This document shows positions 10,423-20,497 of a stretch of DNA of 64,000 bases, piece by piece. The position numbers and the translations under genes are program-made. Source of the DNA: Flectonema sp. DT1601 (lineage: Eukaryota > Euglenozoa > Diplonemea > Diplonemida > Diplonemidae); contig OZ025820.1 in assembly GCA_964019425.1 (NCBI GenBank), forward strand, positions 620,001 to 684,000, given 5' to 3'. Under the pieces are notes generated by a model. That model saw only the letters and a program-made list of their open reading frames with translations, made no database searches and was not told the origin of the DNA. Every line of letters starts with the position of its first letter. Within the stretch, counting starts at the first letter, position 1.

Positions 10423-12003
10423 ATGCAGCCTCACCGACCTGAGGAGGGGCAGATGTTTCTGAGGCCAACAAGCGCACGATCAAATCGCTGTACTTCAAAA
10501 ACATCCATGGTGTATATGGCAAAGAGACTGCGAGGTCAAGAGCGAGAAGCCTACAACTTAATGAGGCACGTCCGTGTGCGTTGGACTACGTTGATGTTGT
10601 TATTAAAGTTACGGAGATTCGAAAGGTCTGTAGCACACTCAGTCTTGCAGCAATACTATAATAAGTGGCCTTACCCTGTATTAACTGGTTTGTATACATC
10701 AGCACAGATATTTTCAATAAACATGAAGGACATGCACCAGCTTCAGGTTTCAGAATTATTTGACAGAAGAGCAATATGTCGTAAAGCTGACGTTGCACGT
10801 TGTAGGATCGCAAAACTCTCACCCATATCAACTATCCCTAAAAGTCCTGTTGCAACCTCTCCCAGAATCTTCCTTGAAATACCCTCTGAAAAGTTACAAC
10901 AGGCACGACAGTACTTGGAAAGAGGAAGACCCGGGTCTAGAGGCAGAGCCAGGTCATATTGCATCAAAGTCAGTTCTGAGCAATGCGCATGCATCAGTGC
11001 GTTGGTTACGGTGGTAGCAGTGTTACATTCTCATTTTCAATTACTGAAACTGTCTGGAGTGAGGTCCAGTTTGATTCTCAGTACTGAGGTCGCTGCGTGC
11101 TCAGCTTCATTGTTATCCGTTGTTAACACTTGTATTCAAATAGAAGATGATGCAACACTTCTCTTTGAAGCAGCTACACCGAACTGTAAAGTTATATCTG
11201 AGCAGGTTGCACTAGTCACAGCGTTGACGGTAGTCGCTTGTATCTCACGAGCTGAACTGAAATCAAAAACACTGAAAATCTTTGCAGGGCAATCTGCTTG
11301 TTCGGTAGCCCTACTCGCTGTAACAATAGCTGTGAGTGATGCTGGACCCTTTTTAAAGGTTTTAACAACTGTTACTTCTGTCTTAGTATTACGACCTGAG
11401 GATAGAGATGACTGTTCTCACTCTACCACTACTGATATAGAATCATTAACTTCAATGAAAGCTGTAATATCTCCTTCTGAATTCAGACGGAATATTGATT
11501 GTGATGATGAAATTCCGGTTCCTCGAGCGATTGTCAGAGTTGCTTCAGCACCCATAGCGCCTTCAACACAACGAAGTAGTTGTGGACAGAAACCGACCAG
11601 TCTTGGAGGCAATTCAGTTTCTAGTTCCCTGAAACCTCATGTAACGAATGAGTCAGTTCTTTCTGTACAATCGGAAGATGCTTTTTGGAGAAGTCAGTAC
11701 ACACAAACCATTCCAAGGCTTTCAGGAGATAAATATCATACAATATCATCAAGAAGAACAAGAAGTTTTTCTTGTCAATCACAATCTAGTTCAATAGTAT
11801 CTAATGATGGAAGATTTACAAAGTTATCAGAAACTAGTTCAATGCAACCTCGTATCTCAAATGACGGCTGCGGAACTAAAAGATCTCTAGGCTTTACTTC
11901 AGGATGTTGCACCCCGTTATCTGAGGATCTGGTACTGTCATACAGTGATACTGATGCACTGCGACAACCTGACGAACGAGGATCAAATCATTCTGTGGAA
12001 TGA
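10423..12003 (+). CDS. Unrecognised protein with internal Ala/Cys/Val-rich repeats
   Basis: From the ATG at 10423 the protein has 526 residues; the frame is open upstream to about 10396, where only GTG precedes it, so an upstream exon is possible. Residues ~20-110 are basic and helical. Residues ~175-325 hold about four imperfect repeats of roughly 35 residues with the shape (S/A)xQxAxxxALLxVxxxV, for example SEQCACISALVTVVAV, STEVAACSASLLSVV, SEQVALVTALTVVA and AGQSACSVALLAVTIAV. They may form helical hairpins or membrane segments. The rest is serine-rich and probably disordered. No function is assigned. Confidence 0.6.
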   Translation: MQPHRPEEGQMFLRPTSARSNRCTSKTSMVYMAKRLRGQEREAYNLMRHVRVRWTTLMLLLKLRRFERSVAHSVLQQYYNKWPYPVLTGLYTSAQIFSINMKDMHQLQVSELFDRRAICRKADVARCRIAKLSPISTIPKSPVATSPRIFLEIPSEKLQQARQYLERGRPGSRGRARSYCIKVSSEQCACISALVTVVAVLHSHFQLLKLSGVRSSLILSTEVAACSASLLSVVNTCIQIEDDATLLFEAATPNCKVISEQVALVTALTVVACISRAELKSKTLKIFAGQSACSVALLAVTIAVSDAGPFLKVLTTVTSVLVLRPEDRDDCSHSTTTDIESLTSMKAVISPSEFRRNIDCDDEIPVPRAIVRVASAPIAPSTQRSSCGQKPTSLGGNSVSSSLKPHVTNESVLSVQSEDAFWRSQYTQTIPRLSGDKYHTISSRRTRSFSCQSQSSSIVSNDGRFTKLSETSSMQPRISNDGCGTKRSLGFTSGCCTPLSEDLVLSYSDTDALRQPDERGSNHSVE

Positions 12004-12320
12004 TTTCTGAAAGATCTGTGACATGAAAATGAGGACTATTAATTTCAAATTCTGCTAAAGGGACAAACAATAAGGAAATCGGTGCACAACTTGGCAAATT
12101 TCGAAGGTCCGCTCTTAACTTATTTCTCACGATCTCTGACATCTCTAAAAGAGTAGGCATATCGGTCTCATTGCTCAACTAAGTCGATCGTGTCCGTTCT
12201 TTTTGTATTTCCCGACGAGGGCTAAAAGTACCTTCTTCTTTACAGTATAAGGTGTGACGACCTCTGTAAGTCTACAAGATAGCAATTTATGTAATATTCA
12301 TTACCCCCCGCAGAGGGTAA
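12004..12320. other. Intergenic
   Basis: No gene seen. It ends in CCCCCCGCAG shortly before the next ATG. Confidence 0.4.
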
Positions 12321-12881
12321 ATGTCAAACAGTCAGTCGCCACAGCGGTTAGCTAAATATGAACCTCGATATGTACCACAATCTGTGACTGCTCCACTAAC
12401 TAACGACTACCGGACTGTTGCAGATCAGACATCAAGTGGAGTAGCAGTCAGTAGTAGGAGTGAGACTCCTTCTCCACAGCGCCTTGCTAGATTCGATTGC
12501 AGGTATGTTCCTCAACCTGTTACTGCAGAGGAGCCTGTTGTAGCCGCACAGATTACTTCACCACCGCGTCAAAAGAGCACCACTCCCTCCCCTCAACGCC
12601 TTGCGCGATTCGATCCACGATACGTGCCACAGAGTCGGGCTGGAGATGAAGCTGACATGCTGAGGGAAACAGATTTACCTTGTGCCTCATCTCTGGTTAG
12701 CGGATCCTTAAAGCTGAATAATCAAAAGAGCTCACCATCCCCGAAGAGGCTTTTCAGGGCTGAGTCTCCTTATGAAACTGAAGATGCGAGATGCTCTCAA
12801 GGTGGTTATTCTTCTCAAATATCCGATTCTGTTAAATTCATTCCAAAACCGTTCAGCAGCGAACCAAATCCTTATTCATGA
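12321..12881 (+). CDS. Short repeat protein with SPQRLARFDPRYVPQ motifs
   Basis: A 186-residue protein built from a short repeated motif. Three near copies read SPQRLAKYEPRYVPQ (residues ~6-20), SPQRLARFDCRYVPQ (~51-65) and SPQRLARFDPRYVPQ (~88-102); a fourth, degenerate copy reads SPKRLFRAESPY (~138-149). The linkers are rich in serine, threonine and proline. The regular basic-aromatic-proline motif suggests repeated docking sites for one partner. Family and function are not recognised. It has no membrane segment or signal peptide. Confidence 0.65.
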   Translation: MSNSQSPQRLAKYEPRYVPQSVTAPLTNDYRTVADQTSSGVAVSSRSETPSPQRLARFDCRYVPQPVTAEEPVVAAQITSPPRQKSTTPSPQRLARFDPRYVPQSRAGDEADMLRETDLPCASSLVSGSLKLNNQKSSPSPKRLFRAESPYETEDARCSQGGYSSQISDSVKFIPKPFSSEPNPYS

Positions 12882-13053
12882 GAAGTTAAGTTATTCAAAC
12901 CTTAGCTAATGTGAGATTCGTTTCTTAATTAGTATGAAAAATAAAATTGTACTTGTTCTTTTTATTGTTATTTCATTACTTCACTAAATATAAACATTTA
13001 TCGTATCGTATCAGATTAATATTATAAATCTGATCAGGTTTCACTCACTTGAA

Positions 13054-16000
13054 ATGATGGATCACGATAACGAGCCATTTATAAAATCAGGAAGGGAAGA
13101 CACGAAAGTCAAAATAATCATAAAAACTACTCTATACGGTGGCATCCATGATGTCTTTTTGCAGCAGTATGTTCCTGTATGGAAGCTATACTCTTCTGTG
13201 AAAGAGTTATCGTCTTTAATATTAGGAAGCTTTGACATAATAGCGGTAACAAACGGATCTAGAGTAAATTTAATCCCTTCAGGTAAGATAGTATCGATGA
13301 AGAATGTAGAGGTAGAAGTCACTGACTCGATAGTCTCTCCGAGAAACCTTATTGGAAAGTGGTTGGAATATCGAACACTTGATGATAAGGGCGACGATGT
13401 TATCTCTGCAGCACATATTACAGATGATCTGCAGGGCTGTAAACTATTAATAGATACGGGGTTAGAAAAAATTGACTTACACTACTTGTCCCGAAACATC
13501 GCCCCAATAGGAACTTGTGTGAAATCTGACATAACTAATAAGAAAGTATACTACAAAGGAAGTTATGTTGTATGGCAAATGTTCTTAACTGAAGTGGATG
13601 GCAAGGCAGCTTCTGCGTATGATTACTTTTTTACTAAGTCTAAACGTGATTATTTCTCGTACCCGGGACCGAGCGATGTGGTCCAACTTCGAAACTGGTC
13701 TGTCTCTGACGATAATATAAAAGTATGGATGGAAGGAAAGACTTCAGAATTCGATACTGAAACTTGCGACCCAAGTGAATTACATAACCTAATTAAACTT
13801 TTAGACGTCACTAAAGACAACGACCTCACAATACTTTTTATAAGATTTGTTGATTTCTTGTCAGATCGATTCTACGGATCTACAATGCGAGCTGAGCGTC
13901 AAGTTCCTTATGAAAATTCGAGCCCAGCCCCTTGCGAAGAGGTATCGAATTACCATGAAGGGACGTTACTTGCAATGATAAAGATGATTGAAATAGATCT
14001 TGATAATTCACTGAAACTACCGAGTGGTTTTTATCCCAACATACCCTACTTAAGAAATAACAAATCACTTACCTTCTCATATAGTCTAAAGGACATCTCA
14101 TCGGGCACGCCACACATTTTGGAGACGAACTTCTTCTCGAAGTTTGCGGTTATTGAAAAATTCATCGACAAGTACGAATTCGATTGCGATCTTTCAACTC
14201 GCAGATACATTAGAAGGTTGCGATTCCATTGTGAAAGACTAAAAGAGGAAAACCTAGATTGGGTAGAAATAATAACGTTGCAGGAAAATCGCTTCTATTC
14301 TTTAGCAAGGCGGTTGCTTTCAGATGGTCACAATGATATTTCAATGATTGATGATGTTGCGTTGAATACGTTTAGAAATCTCACCTTCAATCCGAAGGCT
14401 ACCAAAGAACAACTTGAGGAGACCAGAGACATCAGTAGCCTATTCCTGACTGTGTTATTAGCAGGAAATTGTACCTCAGGTGTCGACTTATCAATTCCTT
14501 TTGGGGAGAGAGAGGTGTTGCTCTGTTTGCGTAACGAACACATCGTTACAAGATTGGGTAGACTAGCGGTAGGGATAGATAATTTACGATCTGAGAGAGC
14601 TTTTCAGCAAAGAGAATATATACGTGTGAAGCAATACCTGGACATAACCCCCGAATTTTTAGAAAGAGAGCATGAATTTGTCTCTCTATATCGATATGCT
14701 ACAGGCCACAGCTCAATTAAGTTTGCTTCATTTACACAGCATCTCCTCAGTTTGTCCGATCGACATGGGAGTTGTAAAACTCTCGGTGATATCCTACTTG
14801 TAGATATTAAGGAAGAGAGAAATACACATGTTAAGGACACCAAGCGTCAATTGTTAGAAATCAATAAATGCGTGTGTGGTGTACTTCAAGGGATGTCTAC
14901 TATAAAACCTGTTGGAGATATCATCCAACAAATAAAATTACTCAACCGTTTCTGTGAACTCTATGAGGGTTCGATGATGAAAGAGTTAAATAGCGGCAGT
15001 TCTCTAGTTGTTAGTTGTCTTCGGGAGTTCTACACTGGACATCCCATCCTTAGGGCAGATTTGATTTCAGATTTGGTTCCTAACTTTGAAGACCAATCCT
15101 CATCAAAGTTATTCAAGTATAGTGAGGTCGTTAAAAGAGAATCCACTACCACAGACGACGCATATTTCTGTCTGTTGTTACGATGCTTGCTTGATGGCTT
15201 CTCTGAAGTAGCACCATTTCCAGATAATCTGAATAGGTTGAAATCCAAGGCAGATAATCTGCGACCTGATTTCGAAGTCTGCTCCTCCAATGAAGAAAAT
15301 ATTGTCGCAAAAACGTTTTATAATTGTTTCCATCCTCCGGAGCCGCTGCTAACTACATTTCGTCCTTTTGTAGCGAAAGTAGGTATTGATATGAATGAAA
15401 TGTTTTCCATGAACATGTTAGATGATATACCGCTTCTTGTCGCTCGTCGAATTCAACTTCAACTATCATACTGGAAGTGCGGGGATTGTGATTCAAAAGT
15501 GTTCAAATGGTTTGAAGCTGTTAGTGAACTTCATGAAGAGATGTTTCAAAGAGAATTGCCAAAAGTAGAAGTCCCACCTGTCGAATTTAAAAATGATCTC
15601 AGAGAATTATCGTGTGACTCTGCAGCTTTACTAACAGTGACGTCTGATGTGATTACAATTCGTAAGTATCTCAATGAGTTTATTGATTGTTGGTCAATCA
15701 ACGCTACTGAAACACCAATCAATACTTTTGAAGAAAAAGTTGTGACGGTGTTGGGACAGAAGAATGATCAGTTAGTTAATGATATTTGTTATAAAATGGA
15801 TTCATATTTCGTAGAGAATGACAGTCTCAAATGGATAATTGGAAGTAGTAAAGCAGGAAATGAAAGTTTAGAAGAGTACATGGCTTCAGAAAGTGAGCGT
15901 GTTAGCGAACTGGATCCAAGAAAAAACGGGAAACTGTACAATCCTGAGACTCGAAGCAATTTCGATATTGCGATAGCTGGACGAAGTAGAGAGCTTATAC

Positions 16001-16134
16001 GAAGAGGTGAAACAAAAGAAAAGACCAAAGAGCTCGAAGAAAGCAGTTGGAATGTCATAGAAAATCTAATGGTAGAAGGTGAATCCGACAGAGCGACAAA
16101 AATTGAAAGTTGCCTTCAACGAGAGGGAAGTTAA
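13054..16134 (+). CDS. Large protein of unknown function (1026 residues)
   Basis: This single uninterrupted frame starts MMDHDNE. The first ~170 residues look beta-rich; the remainder is largely alpha-helical and charged, with no signal peptide or membrane segment. The end (~960-1026) is basic and acidic mixed, with an SELDPRKNGKLYNPETRSN stretch that could be a linear motif. I see no catalytic motif and recognise no family. Confidence 0.7.
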   Translation: MMDHDNEPFIKSGREDTKVKIIIKTTLYGGIHDVFLQQYVPVWKLYSSVKELSSLILGSFDIIAVTNGSRVNLIPSGKIVSMKNVEVEVTDSIVSPRNLIGKWLEYRTLDDKGDDVISAAHITDDLQGCKLLIDTGLEKIDLHYLSRNIAPIGTCVKSDITNKKVYYKGSYVVWQMFLTEVDGKAASAYDYFFTKSKRDYFSYPGPSDVVQLRNWSVSDDNIKVWMEGKTSEFDTETCDPSELHNLIKLLDVTKDNDLTILFIRFVDFLSDRFYGSTMRAERQVPYENSSPAPCEEVSNYHEGTLLAMIKMIEIDLDNSLKLPSGFYPNIPYLRNNKSLTFSYSLKDISSGTPHILETNFFSKFAVIEKFIDKYEFDCDLSTRRYIRRLRFHCERLKEENLDWVEIITLQENRFYSLARRLLSDGHNDISMIDDVALNTFRNLTFNPKATKEQLEETRDISSLFLTVLLAGNCTSGVDLSIPFGEREVLLCLRNEHIVTRLGRLAVGIDNLRSERAFQQREYIRVKQYLDITPEFLEREHEFVSLYRYATGHSSIKFASFTQHLLSLSDRHGSCKTLGDILLVDIKEERNTHVKDTKRQLLEINKCVCGVLQGMSTIKPVGDIIQQIKLLNRFCELYEGSMMKELNSGSSLVVSCLREFYTGHPILRADLISDLVPNFEDQSSSKLFKYSEVVKRESTTTDDAYFCLLLRCLLDGFSEVAPFPDNLNRLKSKADNLRPDFEVCSSNEENIVAKTFYNCFHPPEPLLTTFRPFVAKVGIDMNEMFSMNMLDDIPLLVARRIQLQLSYWKCGDCDSKVFKWFEAVSELHEEMFQRELPKVEVPPVEFKNDLRELSCDSAALLTVTSDVITIRKYLNEFIDCWSINATETPINTFEEKVVTVLGQKNDQLVNDICYKMDSYFVENDSLKWIIGSSKAGNESLEEYMASESERVSELDPRKNGKLYNPETRSNFDIAIAGRSRELIRRGETKEKTKELEESSWNVIENLMVEGESDRATKIESCLQREGS

Positions 16135-16366
16135 ATGGCAACCAGAAGGGATGTCGAAATTTCCATAGATCAAATGTTACTATAAATGTACTAGTTATTA
16201 ATTGCCTCCTCCTCGTCACATAATTTCTGGTATCGCTAACATACCTTCGTACTCTTCGTACTCGTTACACTCTAATGATATCTTTGATAGTGATAATGGG
16301 TGTATTATAATTATCATGTATTCTTGTTGTACAGCTTTATATCAAAAAAAAATAAAAAAAAAAAAA

Positions 16367-16834
16367 ATGGGAAAGTTAAAAAAACAACGAAAAAAAGGGT
16401 TCAACGACAACCCGGTCATAGAAGAGCATCTAGATATCAACACCGAGGAAATAAAAAAAATGACTAAGGGAGAATTGCAAAAAAAGCAAAACATGGAATG
16501 GAAAAAATTAAGGAAAACGTTGGCAGACTTAGCCAAAGAGAAGAAGACTTACAGTAACAAAGACACTGATGAGAAAAAAGAGAAAAAGGTACTTCGTAAA
16601 CACATGATTGAACTTAAAGAACAAATGGAGGAACGACACAAACGAGAACTTGAAGAGTGGGACAGGTTTGTTGTTTCACTTTTTTATCTCAATTCGTATT
16701 CGACAAAAAAAAACAATAAAAACAGACGACTTGAAGAAGAAAAAAATCAGAAGGAGCTCGATAGTATACAAGCACCGAAATTATCGACCTCCGAACAGGC
16801 TAGACTCAAGCAAATGTTTAACAGCTTCCTGTAG
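16367..16834 (+). CDS. Small charged coiled-coil protein, OTUD6 N-terminus-like
   Basis: The likely start is the ATG at 16367 (MGKLKKQRKKG); the frame reads further upstream only from a non-ATG codon. A 60-nt intron at 16666-16725 (GTTTGT to AACAG) is a multiple of three and leaves the frame open, so it is easily missed; splicing joins EEWD to RRLEEEKNQ. The product is 135 residues (exons 16367-16665 and 16726-16834). The KKVLRKHMIELKEQMEERHKRELEEWD stretch resembles the N-terminal coiled coil of OTUD6-type deubiquitinases, but no OTU protease domain follows. It is probably a nuclear or cytosolic helper protein. Confidence 0.6.
   Translation: MGKLKKQRKKGFNDNPVIEEHLDINTEEIKKMTKGELQKKQNMEWKKLRKTLADLAKEKKTYSNKDTDEKKEKKVLRKHMIELKEQMEERHKRELEEWDRFVVSLFYLNSYSTKKNNKNRRLEEEKNQKELDSIQAPKLSTSEQARLKQMFNSFL
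16666..16725 (+). other. Intron in frame, 60 nt
   Basis: GT-AG intron. The spliced product restores a continuous charged helix, while the retained version would insert 20 residues rich in Ser, Tyr, Phe and Lys. Confidence 0.65.
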
Positions 16835-17228
16835 TACGGAGTCAGTAATATATATCTGGCTGTAGAACACCGAATGACTGAGCAGTCATTGTGTGTGAAG
16901 CGTCGATAAGACATGAGGAATTAAAATCAATTACTGTCTGTCGCGCAATACAAACACACACACGCATCAGTTTCTTATTATCAATTTATGTAGGTCGATT
17001 TTTTGATTTGTATTTATGAATGCCATTAGGGCCAAAAAAAAAAAAAAAAAAAAAAAACTCCACCAACACAACAAAATCACTATTCCAGGAAGCAGTCAAA
17101 ATAAAAATATAATATTTTAGAGAACGAGGGGTTCGGATCATTGATGTGTTTTTTTAAACAACCAAAAAAAGACATCAAAAAATAATTTTTTTTTATAACA
17201 AATCTCTGTAACAGTTTATGACACTAAA
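16835..17228. other. Intergenic
   Basis: No gene seen. A (CA)n-like stretch lies near 16955 and an A run of more than 20 near 17035. Confidence 0.5.
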
Positions 17229-18530
17229 ATGAAGGCTTGCGGACTACTGGCAATACTGCTGACAGTGGAGTGTACTGCGAAATGTATTATTAAACACGTT
17301 GAGCGTCGATACAGTTGCGACACTGCTGAGGATGTCAGAGAAGAACTAATACGAAATTGGAAAAAACCAACGTTTCCGCAAGTTTATGAGCAACTTGAGA
17401 ACGAATTTGTTAGGATGATGACTGAGGGTGTGATCGACATACCGAAACCTCAATGGGATGAATTAGGAAGGATAGAAACAAAGACTTTGTCGACTAAGAA
17501 ATTCGTGAAAGACTACGAAGTAGTTGGCAAGCCGGTAGTTTTATCAGACCTACTTGATGTCGTGACAGGAGGTCATGGTCAAGATTGGAATAGCGATTAT
17601 TGGATTAAGGAATGTGGTAGTGCTAATGTTCTTCCTCATGACTACACTCGTGGATCAAACGAATGGGCATCCCACACCCCTCGTGTTGAAGTACCATTTC
17701 GTGAATTTGTCGAACGAAGTGAAGAAGAAAAATGGTACATAATAAACTTTTCATTGGCTCTTCGTTGTCCGCATGTTCTAAAAGATTTTATGGTTCCGAA
17801 ATTCTTTTCATCGGATTTATTTCAAAAAGCACCCAATGCTGAGGCACGTTTTATTAAAGATTCCTGGCCTTGTCTCAACGTTGGACCATCAGGAACTAAA
17901 ACAGGTCTGCACACAGATAGCTTTGGTACTCATTTTTGGATGACATTACTTTTTGGTGAGAAAGAGTGGTACGTCTTTAACCAAACAGAAGCAGCAATTT
18001 TACAACGGCCAGATGGATCTGAACTCTTCAGAGATATTGAAGTGTGGGACTTGGAGAGTTCTTTTGAGAAGTTTCCGCTTCTTCGCCTGTTAAGAGGCTC
18101 CAAAACTGTTCTACAGGAGGGTGAGACGATATTCGTTCCTTCAATGATTATCCACGCAGTGAGGAATAGAAAACCTAACTTTGCTTTATCCTCCAACTAC
18201 ATAACTCGTTCAAATGTTGCAGTGGCAGCCTCTATGATTGCTGAACATGAAGACGTTCGTCGAATTTCAACTCACAAGCTCTCCTTAGCACTCCGAAAAC
18301 TTGCTTCAAAAAAACCAGCAAAGACATACCGAGATCGTCACCTTGCCTGGTATGAGTATAAAGGATGGGATAATAAAAATGAAATTATATCTCCATATAT
18401 GAAATCTATTCATAAGTCACGTTGTCCAAAAGAACCAATTGATGAAGTGACAATAAACAAAGAGGGATACCCATGGGCATGTCGCTTTAGCAGAGAGTAT
18501 CTCCGCATTGCTGACAATGATGAGCTGTAA
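17229..18530 (+). CDS. JmjC-domain (cupin) hydroxylase with signal peptide
   Basis: A 433-residue Fe(II)/2-oxoglutarate dioxygenase of the JmjC/cupin_8 type. Residues 1-17 form a signal peptide (MKACGLLAILLTVECTA), placing it in the ER or secretory pathway, unlike nuclear histone demethylases. The metal triad is visible: H228 and D230 in GLHTDSFGTHFW, and H309 in SMIIHAVRN. The GPSGTKTGLHTD stretch resembles JMJD6-like hydroxylases, and the luminal location resembles JMJD8. It probably hydroxylates a protein side chain; the substrate is unknown. One frame, no intron. Confidence 0.85.
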   Translation: MKACGLLAILLTVECTAKCIIKHVERRYSCDTAEDVREELIRNWKKPTFPQVYEQLENEFVRMMTEGVIDIPKPQWDELGRIETKTLSTKKFVKDYEVVGKPVVLSDLLDVVTGGHGQDWNSDYWIKECGSANVLPHDYTRGSNEWASHTPRVEVPFREFVERSEEEKWYIINFSLALRCPHVLKDFMVPKFFSSDLFQKAPNAEARFIKDSWPCLNVGPSGTKTGLHTDSFGTHFWMTLLFGEKEWYVFNQTEAAILQRPDGSELFRDIEVWDLESSFEKFPLLRLLRGSKTVLQEGETIFVPSMIIHAVRNRKPNFALSSNYITRSNVAVAASMIAEHEDVRRISTHKLSLALRKLASKKPAKTYRDRHLAWYEYKGWDNKNEIISPYMKSIHKSRCPKEPIDEVTINKEGYPWACRFSREYLRIADNDEL

Positions 18531-18794
18531 TTATTAGTGATAGATTGACACAGACACCACACTATGTTGTTTTTGATTGTGCGAAACCGGAAACAATCCT
18601 ATAAAGTAAAAAGGTGTTAACGTTACGCTGCTACAGTTCTCTTTCCGCTCGTAAAAAAAACATATCCTTGAGATGAAAACAAGAGTCTTACTTGTTTACG
18701 TTCGTTTCACAGTTTTTGTGGTCTTTTTTTTAGTCTGTCAGTCATTTTATTTACATATTTCAGTTTTTTTTTTAAAAAATAATTAAAATAAGAA

Positions 18795-19289
18795 ATGTCA
18801 ATCACAATAATAAGCACGGGAGGAACCATAGATAAAGAATATCCAAAAACTGTTGGAGGATACGCCTTTGAAATGGGCGAGAGTGCAGCAGCTAAAATCA
18901 TGCAACTCGCTAATACAAAAGTTAAAGTCAACGTGATTGAATTAATGAAAAAAGATAGTCTTGACGTAAACGACACAGACAGACAAACAATGTCCGACTG
19001 CATAAAAAACACTCCTCACAGTAACATAATATTAACACATGGAACCAGTACAATGACAAAAACAGCTGCGTTTCTATCTCGAAATGTGTCTGACAAAACA
19101 GTTGTTTTGACAGGTGCCTTCAAACCAGCATGTATGATACATTCGGATGCTCCATTTTCCGTTGGACTTGCATGCGCAGCAGCTCAGCTTGCCGCTCCGG
19201 GGATATACATTGCGATGCAAGGGAGGGTATATCCTTGGGATAAGGTGATACAGAATGAACAGACTGGCTCGTTTGAGTCGAAATTATAA
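18795..19289 (+). CDS. Short asparaginase-family protein (N-terminal domain only)
   Basis: A 164-residue protein matching the N-terminal domain of type I/II L-asparaginases: STGGTIDK at residues 7-14 carries the nucleophile threonine, and ILTHGTSTM carries the second motif. Full asparaginases are about 330 residues; single-domain versions of about 160 residues are known mainly in bacteria. The usual HGTDTM reads HGTSTM here, so the aspartate that binds the substrate amino group is serine. Activity on asparagine is therefore doubtful. The gene has no intron and may be of bacterial origin; that is inference. Confidence 0.8.
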   Translation: MSITIISTGGTIDKEYPKTVGGYAFEMGESAAAKIMQLANTKVKVNVIELMKKDSLDVNDTDRQTMSDCIKNTPHSNIILTHGTSTMTKTAAFLSRNVSDKTVVLTGAFKPACMIHSDAPFSVGLACAAAQLAAPGIYIAMQGRVYPWDKVIQNEQTGSFESKL

Positions 19290-19473
19290 CAAAAAAAAAA
19301 TTCTTTTTTTTTTTAGAAAAGAAAATAATAATAATTAATCTGTATTACAACTGTAAAACAGAAACCACAAAAAGACACAAAGCATCGTTGCTAGCAGCAT
19401 CTTGCGCAACTCAATTAATGGAGTATTCATGTCTTATTAACATATGTTTTTAGAACACACACAGGTTTTATAT

Positions 19474-20253
19474 ATGATGGATCCCTTGCAAGAGAAATAT
19501 ACCTACATATCTCAGTGGTGTCATGATTTGGGGGTGACGATACTACCGATGGACGACATGACTCCGTCGGATGTAAATAGGTTATATGGATGGGCAAGAG
19601 AAGAAGAGGCATTAGACAGAGTTGATCATGGTCTCAGAAAGAAAATTAGACAAATGGAGAAAGACAGCATCGCAATAGAAACAACGCTTTCAACACTACA
19701 ATTATTAGATACCAATAAAAGTAATTTATTGAAAGATACGATTACCGTTGCGGCTAAGTTGGGTGTAAAACAAGTCGATCCGATACTGATAACATCGTCT
19801 ATGTCTGACCTTCGTTCTATTGTAGACGAGGGTGAAACTGAACTTGAGGAAATCACAGAGCAACTGTCAGTTGCGAAGATTAATTTGTCAGATTTAAAAT
19901 CAACTTCTTCATCATTAGATACTTTTGAGCATCTCTGGACTGAAGACATTCCCAGAAGGGAAGCAACAGCTGCTTCTAATGATGTGAAGACATCAACACA
20001 CCTTGAGAAGGTTTCTGAGTATCAACATCGTCTTTCAAAAATGCAATCTCGATCTCTTCATCTTGGCATGTCAACTCAACTAAAACACTCATCTCTTACA
20101 TACTTACTTGAAGACTACATTTCTAGTGTAGATAAACTTACTGATATGCAAAGTAAAGTAGCAAATCACAAACTCCCTCCAAACATCTCCAAAGCAAGAG
20201 CTGCTGTTATGGAATTAGAAGCTGAAGTTAAAAACTTACAGAGACGAAAGTAA
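19474..20253 (+). CDS. HAUS1: Probable HAUS augmin-like complex subunit 1
   Basis: From the ATG at 19474 (MMDPLQEKY) the product has 259 residues, close to the ~278 of human HAUS1. The protein begins with a short WCHDLG segment followed by coiled coil to the end. Several positions align by eye with HAUS1: the opening tryptophan segment, a MSTQLKHSSLTYLLEDY stretch (human MDASLSHQSLVALSEKL), and the ending KLPPNISKARAAVMELEAEVKNLQRR (human LMPNPSLAQVKIEEAKRELDSIEAEL). Augmin branches microtubules from existing ones in the spindle. The frame opens earlier, at an ATG at 19444, but a T-rich tract with TTTTTAG makes the later start likelier. Other coiled-coil identities are possible. Confidence 0.6.
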   Translation: MMDPLQEKYTYISQWCHDLGVTILPMDDMTPSDVNRLYGWAREEEALDRVDHGLRKKIRQMEKDSIAIETTLSTLQLLDTNKSNLLKDTITVAAKLGVKQVDPILITSSMSDLRSIVDEGETELEEITEQLSVAKINLSDLKSTSSSLDTFEHLWTEDIPRREATAASNDVKTSTHLEKVSEYQHRLSKMQSRSLHLGMSTQLKHSSLTYLLEDYISSVDKLTDMQSKVANHKLPPNISKARAAVMELEAEVKNLQRRK

Positions 20254-20497
20254 CCTTTTTCATCTTTACTGTTAGACTTTATTAGATTATTTATTTTTGT
20301 TTTGATATTCCGACATGTCCTCAAATTTTAGTTCCATTCTTCAGAAAAACTTTAATAAATTATGCCTCCCTGCTGGTGTTTTGGCTTGTAAATTGTTTTG
20401 TGGAGACTTTTGTTCTTTTCCCGTTCTGTTTTCTGAGTGAAGCCATGCTTTCACACCGTGGATCGATACGAAGGTATTTTCCTGAACCTGTCTTGTA

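Noticed and set aside
13062-16058. Several minus-strand frames of 60-90 codons within the 1026-residue gene
   Set aside because: They overlap a long plus-strand frame, and none shows a recognisable domain.
17124-17140. GGGTTCGGATCA resembling a tRNA B box
   Set aside because: No A box, anticodon stem or acceptor stem can be formed around it. I found no tRNA in the window.
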